Source: an uncultured Collinsella sp.
GTDB taxonomy: Bacteria > Actinomycetota > Coriobacteriia > Coriobacteriales > Coriobacteriaceae
Assembly: GCA_902496115.1 (NCBI GenBank)
Contig: CABUZK010000007.1
Location: 1-64,000, forward strand
Length of the DNA: 64,000 nucleotides
Direction of reading: 5' to 3'
In this document: in pieces, positions 7,770 through 15,524 of the stretch
Layout: every line of letters begins with the position of its first letter
Numbering within the stretch: the stretch's first letter is position 1
The notes under the pieces: generated by a model
The model's input: the letters and a program-made list of their open reading frames with translations, nothing else
The model's database searches: none
What the model was told of the DNA's origin: nothing
Translations under genes and position numbers: made by a program

Positions 7770-8528
7770 CTACATCAGCCCGCTCAGGGAGATGTCGACG
7801 GCCTCGTTGAGGTCGTCGGTAATGTGCACCAGCTCCGGATCGAGCGGGCTAATCATACCGGCGTCCATCACCGGACCGTTAAGCCAGTCGAATAGGCCCT
7901 GCCAGTACTCGGTGCCCACCAGCACGAGCGGCATGCGCTTGACCTTGTGTGTCTGCACCAGCGTGAGCACCTCGAACATTTCGTCGAGCGTACCAAAACC
8001 TCCGGGAAACACGATGGCGCCCGAGCTGTATTTGACGAACATGGTCTTGCGCACAAAGAAGTAACGGAAGTCCATGCCGAGGTTCACGTATTTATTGAGC
8101 CCATGCTCGTGCGGCAATTCAATGCCCAGGCCAACTGACTTGCCGTTGACACTCGCCGCTCCCCTGTTGGCCGCTTCCATGATGCCGGGGCCGCCACCGG
8201 TGATGACCGCCACGCCGCGCTGGGCGATTTTGCGGCCGACCGTGCGCGCCGCCTTATAGAGCGGATCGGTCTTGGGCGTGCGGGCGCTGCCGAAGATGGT
8301 CACAGCGGGCCCGAGCTCGGCAAGTGCGCCAAAGCCATCGACAAACTCGGCCTGGATGCGCAGCACGCGCCAGGGGTCGGTGTGCAACCAGTCGGTCGAG
8401 TCCTCGGGCGCCAGCAGGTTGGCGTAGGTGTTGTCCTTTGGAATCATGGGGCCGCGCATGACCACGGGACCGCGTCGGTACGTCTCGTCGTAGGCAGGCT
8501 CGCCCTCGATATTCTCGTTCTTAATCAT
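7770..8528 (-). CDS. LOG-family protein (TIGR00730; nucleotide phosphoribohydrolase)
   Basis: A 252-residue Rossmann-like protein of the LOG family, which releases base from (often N6-modified) nucleoside monophosphates. The two diagnostic motifs are present: GGGPGIMEAANRGA and PGGFGTLDE (PGGxGTxxE), together with an early TIFGSAR segment. The start at 8528 has AGGAG at the right spacing; the longer frame to 8600 crosses a terminator hairpin. An N-terminal extension of about 70 residues (RGPVVMRGPMIPKDN...) before the core is longer than in short LOG proteins and typical of the larger bacterial subgroup. The physiological substrate is unknown. Confidence 0.85.
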   Translation of the reverse strand: MIKNENIEGEPAYDETYRRGPVVMRGPMIPKDNTYANLLAPEDSTDWLHTDPWRVLRIQAEFVDGFGALAELGPAVTIFGSARTPKTDPLYKAARTVGRKIAQRGVAVITGGGPGIMEAANRGAASVNGKSVGLGIELPHEHGLNKYVNLGMDFRYFFVRKTMFVKYSSGAIVFPGGFGTLDEMFEVLTLVQTHKVKRMPLVLVGTEYWQGLFDWLNGPVMDAGMISPLDPELVHITDDLNEAVDISLSGLM

Positions 8529-8540
8529 GGGTACTCCTAT

Positions 8541-8592
8541 CGAGAAAAAGAAAAACGGGCGGGGTCGACGCCATGCGTCAAACACCCGCCCG
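8541..8592 (-). terminator. Rho-independent terminator after tgt
   Basis: On the minus strand CGGGCGGGT pairs with ACCCGCCCG across a 20-base loop, followed by GTTTTTCTTTTTC. It lies downstream of tgt and just before the LOG gene, so it separates the two transcripts. Confidence 0.75.
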
Positions 8593-8741
8593 AACATCAA
8601 CTATTCGATATGGTACCCACGATGCATCAAGTGCTTGCAAGCTATCGGTCATCGGTCTCGCAGACGGTGTTAGCGAACGTGACGACCGGCCAGCGCTCGC
8701 CCCTTGCCGTTGCTAGCGCTCTGCAAGCGCCCGCGCCGCTC

Positions 8742-9881
8742 TTAGTAGTCCACCGCCGCAGGACTGTTCATCCAGTCGCTCACAAACGCGCCGTAGCGGC
8801 CCTCGATAATGGCCTGACGGGCACGCTGCATAAGGTTGAGCAGGTAGTAGATGTTGTGCATCGACAGCAGAATACCGCCGAGCATCTCCTTCTGCGTGAC
8901 CATGTGACGGATGAGCGCACGGCTGTAGCCGCCCGTGCACACCGGGCAGGTGCAGGTGGGGTCGATAGGGCCGTCGTCGTGCGCAAAGCGCGCGTTGCGG
9001 AAGTTAAGGCGACCTTCACTGGAGAACGCCGTACCCATGCGGCCGGTGCGCGTCGGCAGCACGCAGTCGAACATGTCGATACCCACGCCCACGCCGCGCA
9101 CGAGCGTGGTAGGGTTGCCGACGCCCATGAGGTAGCGCGGCTTGTGCTTAGGCATGTACTCGGAAACCAGCGGTGCCAGCGTCTCGAACATGGTCTCGTG
9201 GTCCTCGCCCACCGAATAGCCGCCGATGCCGTAACCCGGGAAGTCGCCGCACTCCTCCAGATGGCGCAGCGAGCGCAGGCGCAGATCCAGGTGCATGCCG
9301 CCCTGAACGATGCCAAAGAGCGCCTGGTCATCGCGGGTATGCGCCTTATAGCAGCGCTCGGCCCACATACTCGACAGCTCAACGGCGCGCTCGACGTAGG
9401 CGCGCGTGGCGGGATAGCCCGGGCACTGGTCGAGCTGCATGCAGATATCGGAGCCGAGCTTCATGGCGATTTCCATGTTGTCCTCGGGCGTCCAGAACAC
9501 GTGGCGGCCGTCGTAGTCATTGACGATAAAGCGCACGCCCTCGTCGGTGAGCTTGACGGCGTCGTTGTGGCTGAACACCTGGAAGCCGCCCGAATCGGTA
9601 AGAATGGGGCCGTGCCAGTTCATAAACTTGTGCAGGCCGCCCAGCTCGGCAATGGTGTCCTCGCCGGGACGCATGGACAGGTGATAGGTGTTGGCAAGCA
9701 CGATCTGGGCGCCGAGCTGTTTGACGGTCTCGGTAGGAATACCCTTGACGTTTGCCTTGGTGCCCACGGGCATAAAGATTGGCGTCTCGATATCGCCGTG
9801 CGGGGTGTGCAGTACGCCGGCACGCGCGTGCGTCGTCGGGTCCTCGGCGATCAGGTCGAATTTAAAAAGGCTCTGGTCCAT
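8742..9881 (-). CDS. tgt: Queuine/preQ1 tRNA-ribosyltransferase
   Basis: TGT exchanges guanine 34 of GUN-anticodon tRNAs for preQ1, or for queuine in salvaging species, as the first tRNA-bound step of queuosine synthesis. The 379-residue TIM barrel shows the DSGGFQVFS motif (catalytic Asp), the substrate segment LMGVGNPTTLVRGVGVGIDM, the nucleophile loop DCVLPTRTGRMG, and the C-terminal zinc site CTCPVCTGGYSRALIRHM (three Cys and a His). AGGAG precedes the ATG. The later steps, queA and queH, are encoded 4-6 kb away on the same strand. Whether this enzyme takes preQ1 or queuine is not decided by inspection. Confidence 0.95.
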   Translation of the reverse strand: MDQSLFKFDLIAEDPTTHARAGVLHTPHGDIETPIFMPVGTKANVKGIPTETVKQLGAQIVLANTYHLSMRPGEDTIAELGGLHKFMNWHGPILTDSGGFQVFSHNDAVKLTDEGVRFIVNDYDGRHVFWTPEDNMEIAMKLGSDICMQLDQCPGYPATRAYVERAVELSSMWAERCYKAHTRDDQALFGIVQGGMHLDLRLRSLRHLEECGDFPGYGIGGYSVGEDHETMFETLAPLVSEYMPKHKPRYLMGVGNPTTLVRGVGVGIDMFDCVLPTRTGRMGTAFSSEGRLNFRNARFAHDDGPIDPTCTCPVCTGGYSRALIRHMVTQKEMLGGILLSMHNIYYLLNLMQRARQAIIEGRYGAFVSDWMNSPAAVDY

Positions 9882-10012
9882 AAACTGGAACTCCTTGGTT
9901 GCGGTTCATACGCAAACCATTATACGGGCAACCCGCAAGGAGCACCGACTCGACAGAAACTGGCGCAAAGGGGGCAGCAAACGAGCGTGGATTTTCGGAC
10001 GCCCATCTCATG

Positions 10013-10074
10013 AGAGTGGATAATCTCCCACTTTTGCCCGAAACACAGACCAAAAACGGGAGATTATCCACTCT
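10013..10074. repeat. 17-bp perfect inverted repeat (AGAGTGGATAATCTCCC)
   Basis: AGAGTGGATAATCTCCC at 10013-10029 and its exact reverse complement at 10058-10074, separated by 28 bases. It is of the same general style as the other intergenic palindromes here but unrelated in sequence. Function unknown. Confidence 0.7.
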
Positions 10075-10129
10075 CGTTCGGCGGGTACTCATTTAAGTAC
10101 GTCCCCAATGAGTGGAGCTATTTACCAGC

Positions 10130-10304
10130 CACGCCAACGCCGATGTTTTGGGAATGTCAGCGAGCGGTCGCCAGGGCGAACAAATTGGCATGAAAAGAGG
10201 ACGGCATAGACCTTCTGGTCATGCCGCCCTCTTTGAATGACAAGTTGTCGCCCTGGCGACCGCGCAGCGTCGGCCCGTTACGGCGTTTGGCAAAACGCCG
10301 TAAC
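10130..10304. ncRNA. Candidate structured RNA element, copy 1
   Basis: About 170 nt sharing an architecture with 13392-13562. On the plus strand these are: a GTCAGCGA block, a long stem arm (GCGGTCGCCAGGGCGA) paired with TCGCCCTGGCGACCGC, an inner hairpin (GGCAT, GACC-TTCT-GGTC, ATGCC) nested in AAAGAGG/CCTCTTT, then GCAGCGTCG and a terminal hairpin (GTTACGGCG...CGCCGTAAC) next to the SDR stop codon. Stem bases differ from copy 2 but still pair, while the loops and GTCAGCGA/GCAGCGTCG blocks are conserved. That is the mark of selection on RNA structure. The strand is not certain. Collinsella-1 RNA (Rfam) is the obvious family to test. Confidence 0.6.
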
Positions 10305-10306
10305 TC

Positions 10307-11107
10307 CTACGGACGCTGGCCCATGCCACCCTCGAGGGTGACAGTCTCGCCGTTCATGTACTTAAAGTCGGGACCGCAGAGCTGAACGACCACGCGGCCG
10401 ATTTCCTTCTCGACATCGCCATAGTGGCCCGCCGGCGGCATATGGACGTTGGCCTTGAACGCCTCGGGATAGGCATCCTGGAAGTTCTCGAGCGCAGCGG
10501 TCCAAGCAAGCGGGCACACGATGTTGACGTTGATGCCGTCCTTGCCCCACTCGTTGGCGGCAACGCGGGTCAAGCCGCGGATGCCCTCCTTGGCGGCGGC
10601 ATAGCTGCACTGGCCGTAGTTGCCAAACAGGCCGGCGCCCGAAGCAAAGTTGACCACGGAGCCCTTGGTCTCCTTCAGGTGCGGATAGGCCTTCTGCATG
10701 TACAGATAGGTGGCATACAGACCGGAATAAATGGCCAGGTTAAACTGATCCATGGTGTGGTCGGCGATGGTCACGCCCGAGGCGCTGGCCTGAGCATTGT
10801 TGACGACGGCGTCGATGCGGCCGAACTCCTCAATGGCCTTGTCGATGACGTTCTGAACAACGGCCTCGTTGTCCTGACCAGCCGAGACATCGGCCTGAAC
10901 AGGCAGAACCTTGACGCCGTACTCGGCCTCGAGGGACTCCTTGGCAGCCTCGAGTTTGGCAACGTTGCGACCGGTAATGACGAGGTTTGCGCCCTCCTTG
11001 GCAAAAGCGATATCGATGCCGTAACCGATGGAGCCAGCGGAGCCGTCCTTAAGCGTGGCCTTGCCGCCGCCGGTGACGATCACGGTCTTACCAGTGAAAA
11101 GTCCCAT
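10307..11107 (-). CDS. Short-chain dehydrogenase/reductase (possible steroid/bile-acid HSDH)
   Basis: A 266-residue classical SDR with a Rossmann fold. The catalytic Ser lies in VVNFASGAG, and Tyr and Lys in CSYAAAKEG. The cofactor motif TGxxxGxG is interrupted by an insertion: TGGGKATLKDGSAGSIGYG. The usual NNAG motif reads NNAQ. GR at the end of beta-2 (VITGRN) suggests NADP(H). An insertion in the glycine motif, NNAQASASG, and a YSGLYATYLYM helix recall gut bacterial 12-hydroxysteroid dehydrogenases, but that is memory of the family rather than an alignment, so the steroid role is tentative. AAAGGA precedes the ATG. Its stop codon directly abuts the structured element. Confidence 0.8.
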   Translation of the reverse strand: MGLFTGKTVIVTGGGKATLKDGSAGSIGYGIDIAFAKEGANLVITGRNVAKLEAAKESLEAEYGVKVLPVQADVSAGQDNEAVVQNVIDKAIEEFGRIDAVVNNAQASASGVTIADHTMDQFNLAIYSGLYATYLYMQKAYPHLKETKGSVVNFASGAGLFGNYGQCSYAAAKEGIRGLTRVAANEWGKDGINVNIVCPLAWTAALENFQDAYPEAFKANVHMPPAGHYGDVEKEIGRVVVQLCGPDFKYMNGETVTLEGGMGQRP

Positions 11108-11395
11108 ACAAAGTCCTTTCGAATCGCGACGGGCACGCCCGCCGACTGCGCGTATCCAACTTCACGCGCCAAAAGCTGAAATGCAACTTTAGCGGGTTCA
11201 AGTGAAAAATAAAGACCGCACCAGGCGAACGGCGCAACGTCATTCGGCGAAGGGAATGTCAAGCGTAAACTGAATTTAGAGGACGAATTTTTGCTATCCA
11301 AGCGAGTCATCGAACACGTTTTGAAACTTTGCTGCGGGGCGCGGGATGTCGGCGCGAGACTTTATCATAGGGTGACAAACAACGATGAGGAGCAC

Positions 11396-13165
11396 ATGCC
11401 TATGACAGACGAGCTGGACCCCCAGACTCAACAGCATATTGATGATTCAGCAGACGTCGCCGCAGATACTGACGCTGCGACCTGCAATGATACCGACGTC
11501 GACGACGCCACTCTGGATAACGGCGCTGCGACGGAAATCCCTACGGCCGAAGATGCCGGCGAGCAAAACGACGATTCGGCCGCTCAGGACGACGCCCCCG
11601 AAAAGGACGCCGCCCCGCAAGCAGAAGGCCCTATCGAGGTGTCTTCGGAAGAAGAGCTCGATGCCGTCATGGACTCCATGATGGATGCCGTCAAAGCGAT
11701 GAAAAACGCCGTGGCCGACGCCGATATTGACGCCGAAGAAGAGGAGGCCGCCGAGGCCGCCTCGACCTTCGTGCCCGGCGAGACCCCCGTTGCCGACCAG
11801 GGCAGCACCCTGCCCTCGTTCCTGCAGCTTGAGCACCCCACCATTGGTGCCGATGCAGTCGACCCGCACGCTGCCGGCTTTTCCGTAGTCGAGGGCGGCA
11901 CCGGCAGCATCGTCACGCCGCAGACGCCCGATGCGGGCACGGCGAACGCCGCTCACCCGATCGCCCTGCACACCCCAGCAGCCAGCCGCGATCTGGGAGG
12001 CGCCGTCTCAAACACCGCCAGCGCCGTGGGCGCCTTTATCGCCCAGGGCGCCTCGGCCATGCGCGAGATGAACGCCGCAAAGAAGGCACTCGCGGACGCC
12101 CGTGCCCACCTGGCCGAACTTGAGCAGCGCATCGCCGATCAAGGCGAGGAACTCGAGACGCGTCAGGATATCGCAGGCCGCTACGACCAAATCGTCGCCG
12201 AGCAGCGCCAGACTATCGACACGGCACAAAAGGCCGCCGCGGCGGCAGAAATCGGCCGCGATACCCATGCTGCCAAGGCAACAGAGCTCAAGGCGCAGCT
12301 CGAGCAAATAAAAGAAGAGGACGATGCCACCGAGCGGCGTCTCAAAGCCGCACTCGATGCCGTGGAGGCGCGCGAAGCCAGCTCGCGCGAGACCGGTAAC
12401 CGCCTCGTTCGCCGCCTCGAGGATTCCAAGCGCATCCGCGACAAGGTGCAGGCCGAGCGCGACGCCGGCGTTGCCGCAGCGCAGCAAACCGTCGATGCCA
12501 CGCGCGCTCAACTCGAAACGCTGCGCCGCGAGTATGCCGAGCTGCAGCGCAATCCTTCGGCGAATCCCGCCAATTACACGGTGCGCACCAGCGAGCTTTC
12601 GATGCAGATCTCCGACACGGCCGATGCCCTGCGCAAAGCCGAGGAAGATGTCCCGCACATCACCGCCGATCTTGAGCACTCACTCGCGGCCGCCGAGCAC
12701 GCCGTCGAGCAGGCACAAGCCCCCATCGCCGACGCCAGGCGTGCCCATCAGGCCGTGACGGCCGAGGCCGATGCCGCGCGCGACGAGCTGCAGACCGCAA
12801 AAGCCGCCGCCGCAACGCGCCAACGCGAACTGCGCGAGAAGATCGCCGTCGAGGACATGGCGCGTCGAGAGCAGGAGCAGGCTATTGCCAATGCCCAGGC
12901 GGATGTAGCGCATGCGCAGTCGATCATCGAGCAGGCGACCGAGGTGCACGACCATCCCGAGATTACCGAATCGCTCGCAGGCTCCTTGGCCCGCGATAAG
13001 GCCGAGCACGCCGAAACCGAGCGCGAAGTGGCTCAACTCGAAGCCGCCGAGGACGACGTGCGCGAGCGTACCCGCGACTCACGCATCAAATTCACCGGAG
13101 CCATCGTCTGCATCATCGCCGTAATCCTCGTGATCGTCCTGATCGGGCTCTTCGCGAGCAAGTAA
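11396..13165 (+). CDS. Tail-anchored coiled-coil protein of unknown function
   Basis: A protein of about 589 residues with no enzyme motif that I recognise. The N-terminal 170 residues are acidic and low in complexity (many D, E, A), probably disordered. The middle, from about 210 to 560, is a long Ala/Glu/Arg-rich coiled coil, including AAKKALADARAHLAELEQRI. The C terminus has one hydrophobic helix (FTGAIVCIIAVILVIVLIGL) followed by FASK, so the protein is anchored by its tail with the coiled coil in the cytoplasm. GAGGAG lies before two possible starts, ATG 11396 and ATG 11402; the second has the better spacing. A scaffold or envelope-division role is possible but unproven. Confidence 0.75.
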   Translation: MPMTDELDPQTQQHIDDSADVAADTDAATCNDTDVDDATLDNGAATEIPTAEDAGEQNDDSAAQDDAPEKDAAPQAEGPIEVSSEEELDAVMDSMMDAVKAMKNAVADADIDAEEEEAAEAASTFVPGETPVADQGSTLPSFLQLEHPTIGADAVDPHAAGFSVVEGGTGSIVTPQTPDAGTANAAHPIALHTPAASRDLGGAVSNTASAVGAFIAQGASAMREMNAAKKALADARAHLAELEQRIADQGEELETRQDIAGRYDQIVAEQRQTIDTAQKAAAAAEIGRDTHAAKATELKAQLEQIKEEDDATERRLKAALDAVEAREASSRETGNRLVRRLEDSKRIRDKVQAERDAGVAAAQQTVDATRAQLETLRREYAELQRNPSANPANYTVRTSELSMQISDTADALRKAEEDVPHITADLEHSLAAAEHAVEQAQAPIADARRAHQAVTAEADAARDELQTAKAAAATRQRELREKIAVEDMARREQEQAIANAQADVAHAQSIIEQATEVHDHPEITESLAGSLARDKAEHAETEREVAQLEAAEDDVRERTRDSRIKFTGAIVCIIAVILVIVLIGLFASK

Positions 13166-13191
13166 ACTAGCTGCCAAAAAACACTCAAGGC

Positions 13192-13259
13192 AGTTGCGGT
13201 GAGATAGTTCCTGTTTAGCCATCAAAAAGGCCAATTCAAGAACTATCTCACCGCAACTT
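13192..13259. repeat. 68-nt palindromic repeat, copy 4 (TTCCTG subtype)
   Basis: AGTTGCGGTGAGATAGTTCC pairs with the complementary right arm, ending in CCGCAACTT followed by TTTT. The changes relative to copy 1 are often compensated on the other arm (for example GAGATAG with CTATCTC), so pairing is conserved. It lies 27 bases after the coiled-coil gene's stop and can act as its terminator. Confidence 0.8.
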
Positions 13260-13264
13260 TTTTA

Positions 13265-13331
13265 TTGGTGCAAAGGGGTCAGGCTACTTTGCACCAACTT
13301 GGTGTATATAGACCAGTCCCCATTGCACCAA
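13265..13331. repeat. Short palindrome cluster (TTGGTGCAAAG)
   Basis: TTGGTGCAAAG (13265-13275) is inverted at 13287-13297, and a third partial copy (TGCACCAA) ends at 13331. This could be a degraded member of another intergenic palindrome family. Nothing else is seen between it and the structured element that starts at 13392. Confidence 0.5.
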
Positions 13332-13391
13332 CAACGTTTGCCCAGATAAAACCCGCCAAAATAAACCTGTCCCTTTTTGGCAGGTTGAATC

Positions 13392-13562
13392 ACGGCAACG
13401 CCAATGTTTAGGCGAAGTCAGCGAAAACGCCCCTAAGCGAGCAAGGTGACGTGAAAGAGGAGGGCATTGACCTTCTGGTCATGCCCGACGATTGAACGTC
13501 AGATTGCCGCTTAGGGGCGTTTGCAGCGTCGAGCAGTTACGCGGTTCGTAGAACCGCGTAAC
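13392..13562. ncRNA. Candidate structured RNA element, copy 2
   Basis: Same architecture as 10130-10304: GTCAGCGA, the arm AAACGCCCCTAAGCG paired with CGCTTAGGGGCGTTT, the inner hairpin GGGCATTGACCTTCTGGTCA closed by TGCCC, GCAGCGTCG, and the terminal hairpin GTTACGCGG...CCGCGTAAC. The long stem has an entirely different sequence from copy 1 yet pairs fully. The terminal hairpin overlaps the queA stop codon (TAGTTACGCGG on the minus strand). Both copies therefore lie directly in the 3' flank of a minus-strand gene. Confidence 0.6.
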
Positions 13563-14779
13563 TAACAAATGAGCATGGCGTCGCCAAAGCTGAAGAAGCG
13601 GTAGCGCTCCTCGATAGCGGCAGCGTAGGCATCCATGATCTGGTCGCGGGAGGCAAGCGCGCTGACGAGCATCATGAGCGTAGAGCGCGGCACGTGGAAG
13701 TTGGTGATCAGCGCGTCGACCACGTGATAGGTCGAGCCGGGCATGAGGTAGAGCTGCGTTGTCGCGTTCTCACGCACCACGATGTCACCGCGGCCGAGCG
13801 TGTCGGCCCCGTCCTCGCGGCCTTCAAAATAGCGCGCCGTCACGGCCGGATCGGACACCGGTGCCTCAGCGTCAAACGCGCTCTCGAGCGAGCGCACTGC
13901 GGTGGTGCCGACGGCGATCACGCGGTGCCCCTCGGCCTTCGCCTTATGCACGGCGTCGACAACCTCCTGCGACACGTGGTAGCGCTCGGTGTGCATGACG
14001 TGCTGTGTAGGGTCGTCCTCCTCCACCAAGCGGAAGGTATCAATGCCCACCTCGAGCTCGACAGCGGCAAACTTCGCACCCTTGGCCTCGATAGCGGCCA
14101 TGAGCTCGGGAGTAAAGTGCAGGCCCGCCGTGGGAGCAGCAGCCGAGTGCTCCTCCTTCATGGCGTAGACGGTCTGGTACTTCTCGGGATCGCCCTCGTA
14201 ATCGGTAATGTAGGGCGGCAGCGGAACGTGGCCGGCAGCATGGATGGCCTCGTCGAGCGTGCGCGGGTCGCCGGCGGCATTGCACCCGGCCGGCTCAAAG
14301 CGCACCAGGCGGCCACCGCGGCTATCGGTGACAAAGTCGACAACCTCGGCTGTCAGCACCACGGGAGCCCCCTCGGGCGCATGGGCGCCACCGGCGCGAT
14401 ACTCAATCTGAGCACCGGGCTTCAGACGCTTGCCCGGCTTGACCAGGCACTCCCAAACGTGACCCAGCGGGTCAACATCTTCGCGGCGCTTGAGCAGCAG
14501 CGTCTCGACCACGCCACCCGAGCCGGCTTTGCGACCGATCAGGCGGGCCGGCATCACGCGCGTCTTGTTGATGACGAGCACATCGCCTGGCTCGATATAG
14601 TCGATGATATCGCGGAAGATACGGTGCTCAACGGTACCGCCGTGCTCCAGCGGCGTTCCCGCCTGGGAGCCCTTGCGATCCACCACCAGCAGACGGCAGG
14701 AGTCACGCGGCTCGGCAGGCGCCTGGGCGATCAGTTCCTCAGGAAGGTTGTAGTCAAAATCATCGGTACGCATAGACAC
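13562..14779 (-). CDS. queA: S-adenosylmethionine:tRNA ribosyltransferase-isomerase
   Basis: QueA transfers and isomerises the ribosyl group of SAM onto preQ1-modified tRNA, giving epoxyqueuosine. Family signatures include FDYNLPEELIAQAPAEPRD at the N terminus, VLVINKTRVMPARLIGRK, EEHSAAAPTAGLHFTPEL and YHVVDALITNFHVPRSTLMM. At 405 residues it is longer than the usual 340-350, mainly from an insertion around residues 150-190. I prefer the GTG at 14779, eight bases from AAGGAG; an in-frame ATG at 14773 has 14-base spacing. It follows queH by 64 bases on the same strand, so the two form a queuosine operon. Confidence 0.95.
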   Translation of the reverse strand: MSMRTDDFDYNLPEELIAQAPAEPRDSCRLLVVDRKGSQAGTPLEHGGTVEHRIFRDIIDYIEPGDVLVINKTRVMPARLIGRKAGSGGVVETLLLKRREDVDPLGHVWECLVKPGKRLKPGAQIEYRAGGAHAPEGAPVVLTAEVVDFVTDSRGGRLVRFEPAGCNAAGDPRTLDEAIHAAGHVPLPPYITDYEGDPEKYQTVYAMKEEHSAAAPTAGLHFTPELMAAIEAKGAKFAAVELEVGIDTFRLVEEDDPTQHVMHTERYHVSQEVVDAVHKAKAEGHRVIAVGTTAVRSLESAFDAEAPVSDPAVTARYFEGREDGADTLGRGDIVVRENATTQLYLMPGSTYHVVDALITNFHVPRSTLMMLVSALASRDQIMDAYAAAIEERYRFFSFGDAMLIC

Positions 14780-14843
14780 GTCGGATACTCCTTATATAGC
14801 TAAAGTCCGCTCTACATCCTAGCAGGCTGACGTCCCAAGTGAA

Positions 14844-15419
14844 CTACTTTTTGGACGCTTTGCGCTCGTCGCGGATGCGGGCTCGATCCATGGCCGCCTC
14901 GACGGCCGAGAATCGGCAGCCGCAATAATTCTGCCGATACATGCCCAGCTCGCGCGAACGACGCGTGGCCTCGGGGTAATACGGGCGAAAATCGCGAATC
15001 ACCGGAGTGAGACCGCGGGCGGCAGCCAGACGCTCCAACACATCATTGCAGGTTTCGAACAACTGATACGGCGAGACGGCGAGCGTCGTGCCCACAAACT
15101 CAAACCCACGCTCCTGAGCCACACGGCATGCCTCGGCCAGACGCAGGGCATAGCACGCGCGACAGCGACGGGGTCGATCGGCGCCCAGCGGGGCCACGCC
15201 GACCTCCCAGCGCTCGCGGTCCTCCCCCGCCTCGATGAGCTCGATGTCGCCATCGGCACACCACCGGCGCAGCTCGTCCAAGCGCCGCTGCCATTCATCG
15301 TGAGGCTGAATATTAGGGTTTGTCCAGCAGATTGTGGGTTCAAACCCCTCCTCGCGCAGCAGACGAACCGGCTCAAGCGAGCACGGCGCACAGCAAGCGT
15401 GCAACAACAACGGCTTCAT
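14844..15419 (-). CDS. queH: Epoxyqueuosine reductase QueH (DUF208)
   Basis: QueH carries out the last step of queuosine synthesis, reducing epoxyqueuosine in tRNA; it is the non-cobalamin alternative to QueG. The 191-residue protein has the family's Cys pattern: HACCAPCS near the N terminus, RPRRCRACYALRL, and YRQNYCGCRFS near the C terminus, ligands for an iron-sulphur cluster plus a second metal. The downstream partner queA makes its substrate. I chose the ATG at 15419 because AGGAG lies six bases before it; the ATG at 15425 overlaps that site. Confidence 0.92.
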   Translation of the reverse strand: MKPLLLHACCAPCSLEPVRLLREEGFEPTICWTNPNIQPHDEWQRRLDELRRWCADGDIELIEAGEDRERWEVGVAPLGADRPRRCRACYALRLAEACRVAQERGFEFVGTTLAVSPYQLFETCNDVLERLAAARGLTPVIRDFRPYYPEATRRSRELGMYRQNYCGCRFSAVEAAMDRARIRDERKASKK

Positions 15420-15438
15420 GGACATCTCCTCTCCCACA

Positions 15439-15514
15439 ATGATTTTTCTGGGACGGGGATTAAAAAATCATTGCGTACCTAATGATTTTTTAATCCCCGT
15501 CCCAGAAAAATCAT
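15439..15514. repeat. Perfect 34-bp inverted repeat (palindrome of 76 bp)
   Basis: The arm at 15439-15472, starting ATGATTTTTCTGGGACGGGG, is the exact reverse complement of 15481-15514, with an 8-base loop (GCGTACCT). It lies between the DUF3267 gene and queH, both on the minus strand. With 34 perfect pairs it is far more than a terminator needs, and it has T-runs on both strands. It may be a recent insertion of a miniature element. Confidence 0.85.
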
Positions 15515-15524
15515 CCCAAAAAGA

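Larger units (their letters stand above)
9882..10306. other. Intergenic region upstream of tgt with a palindrome and a structured element
   Basis: No gene is seen. The stretch carries a 17-bp inverted repeat (10013-10074) and the first copy of a conserved structured element (10130-10304). The remaining bases next to tgt contain its leader and the AGGAG ribosome site. Confidence 0.6.

Noticed and set aside
8382..10013. Long plus-strand frame (543 codons)
   Set aside because: It is antisense to tgt and the LOG gene, has a composition typical of high-GC shadow frames and lacks motifs and a ribosome site.
10013..10074. 17-bp inverted repeat as a terminator of tgt-strand transcripts
   Set aside because: The 28-base loop and missing T-run argue against it; listed only as a repeat.
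15330..15360. GGTTCAAACCC resembling a tRNA T-loop
   Set aside because: It lies inside queH coding sequence, and no cloverleaf arms surround it.
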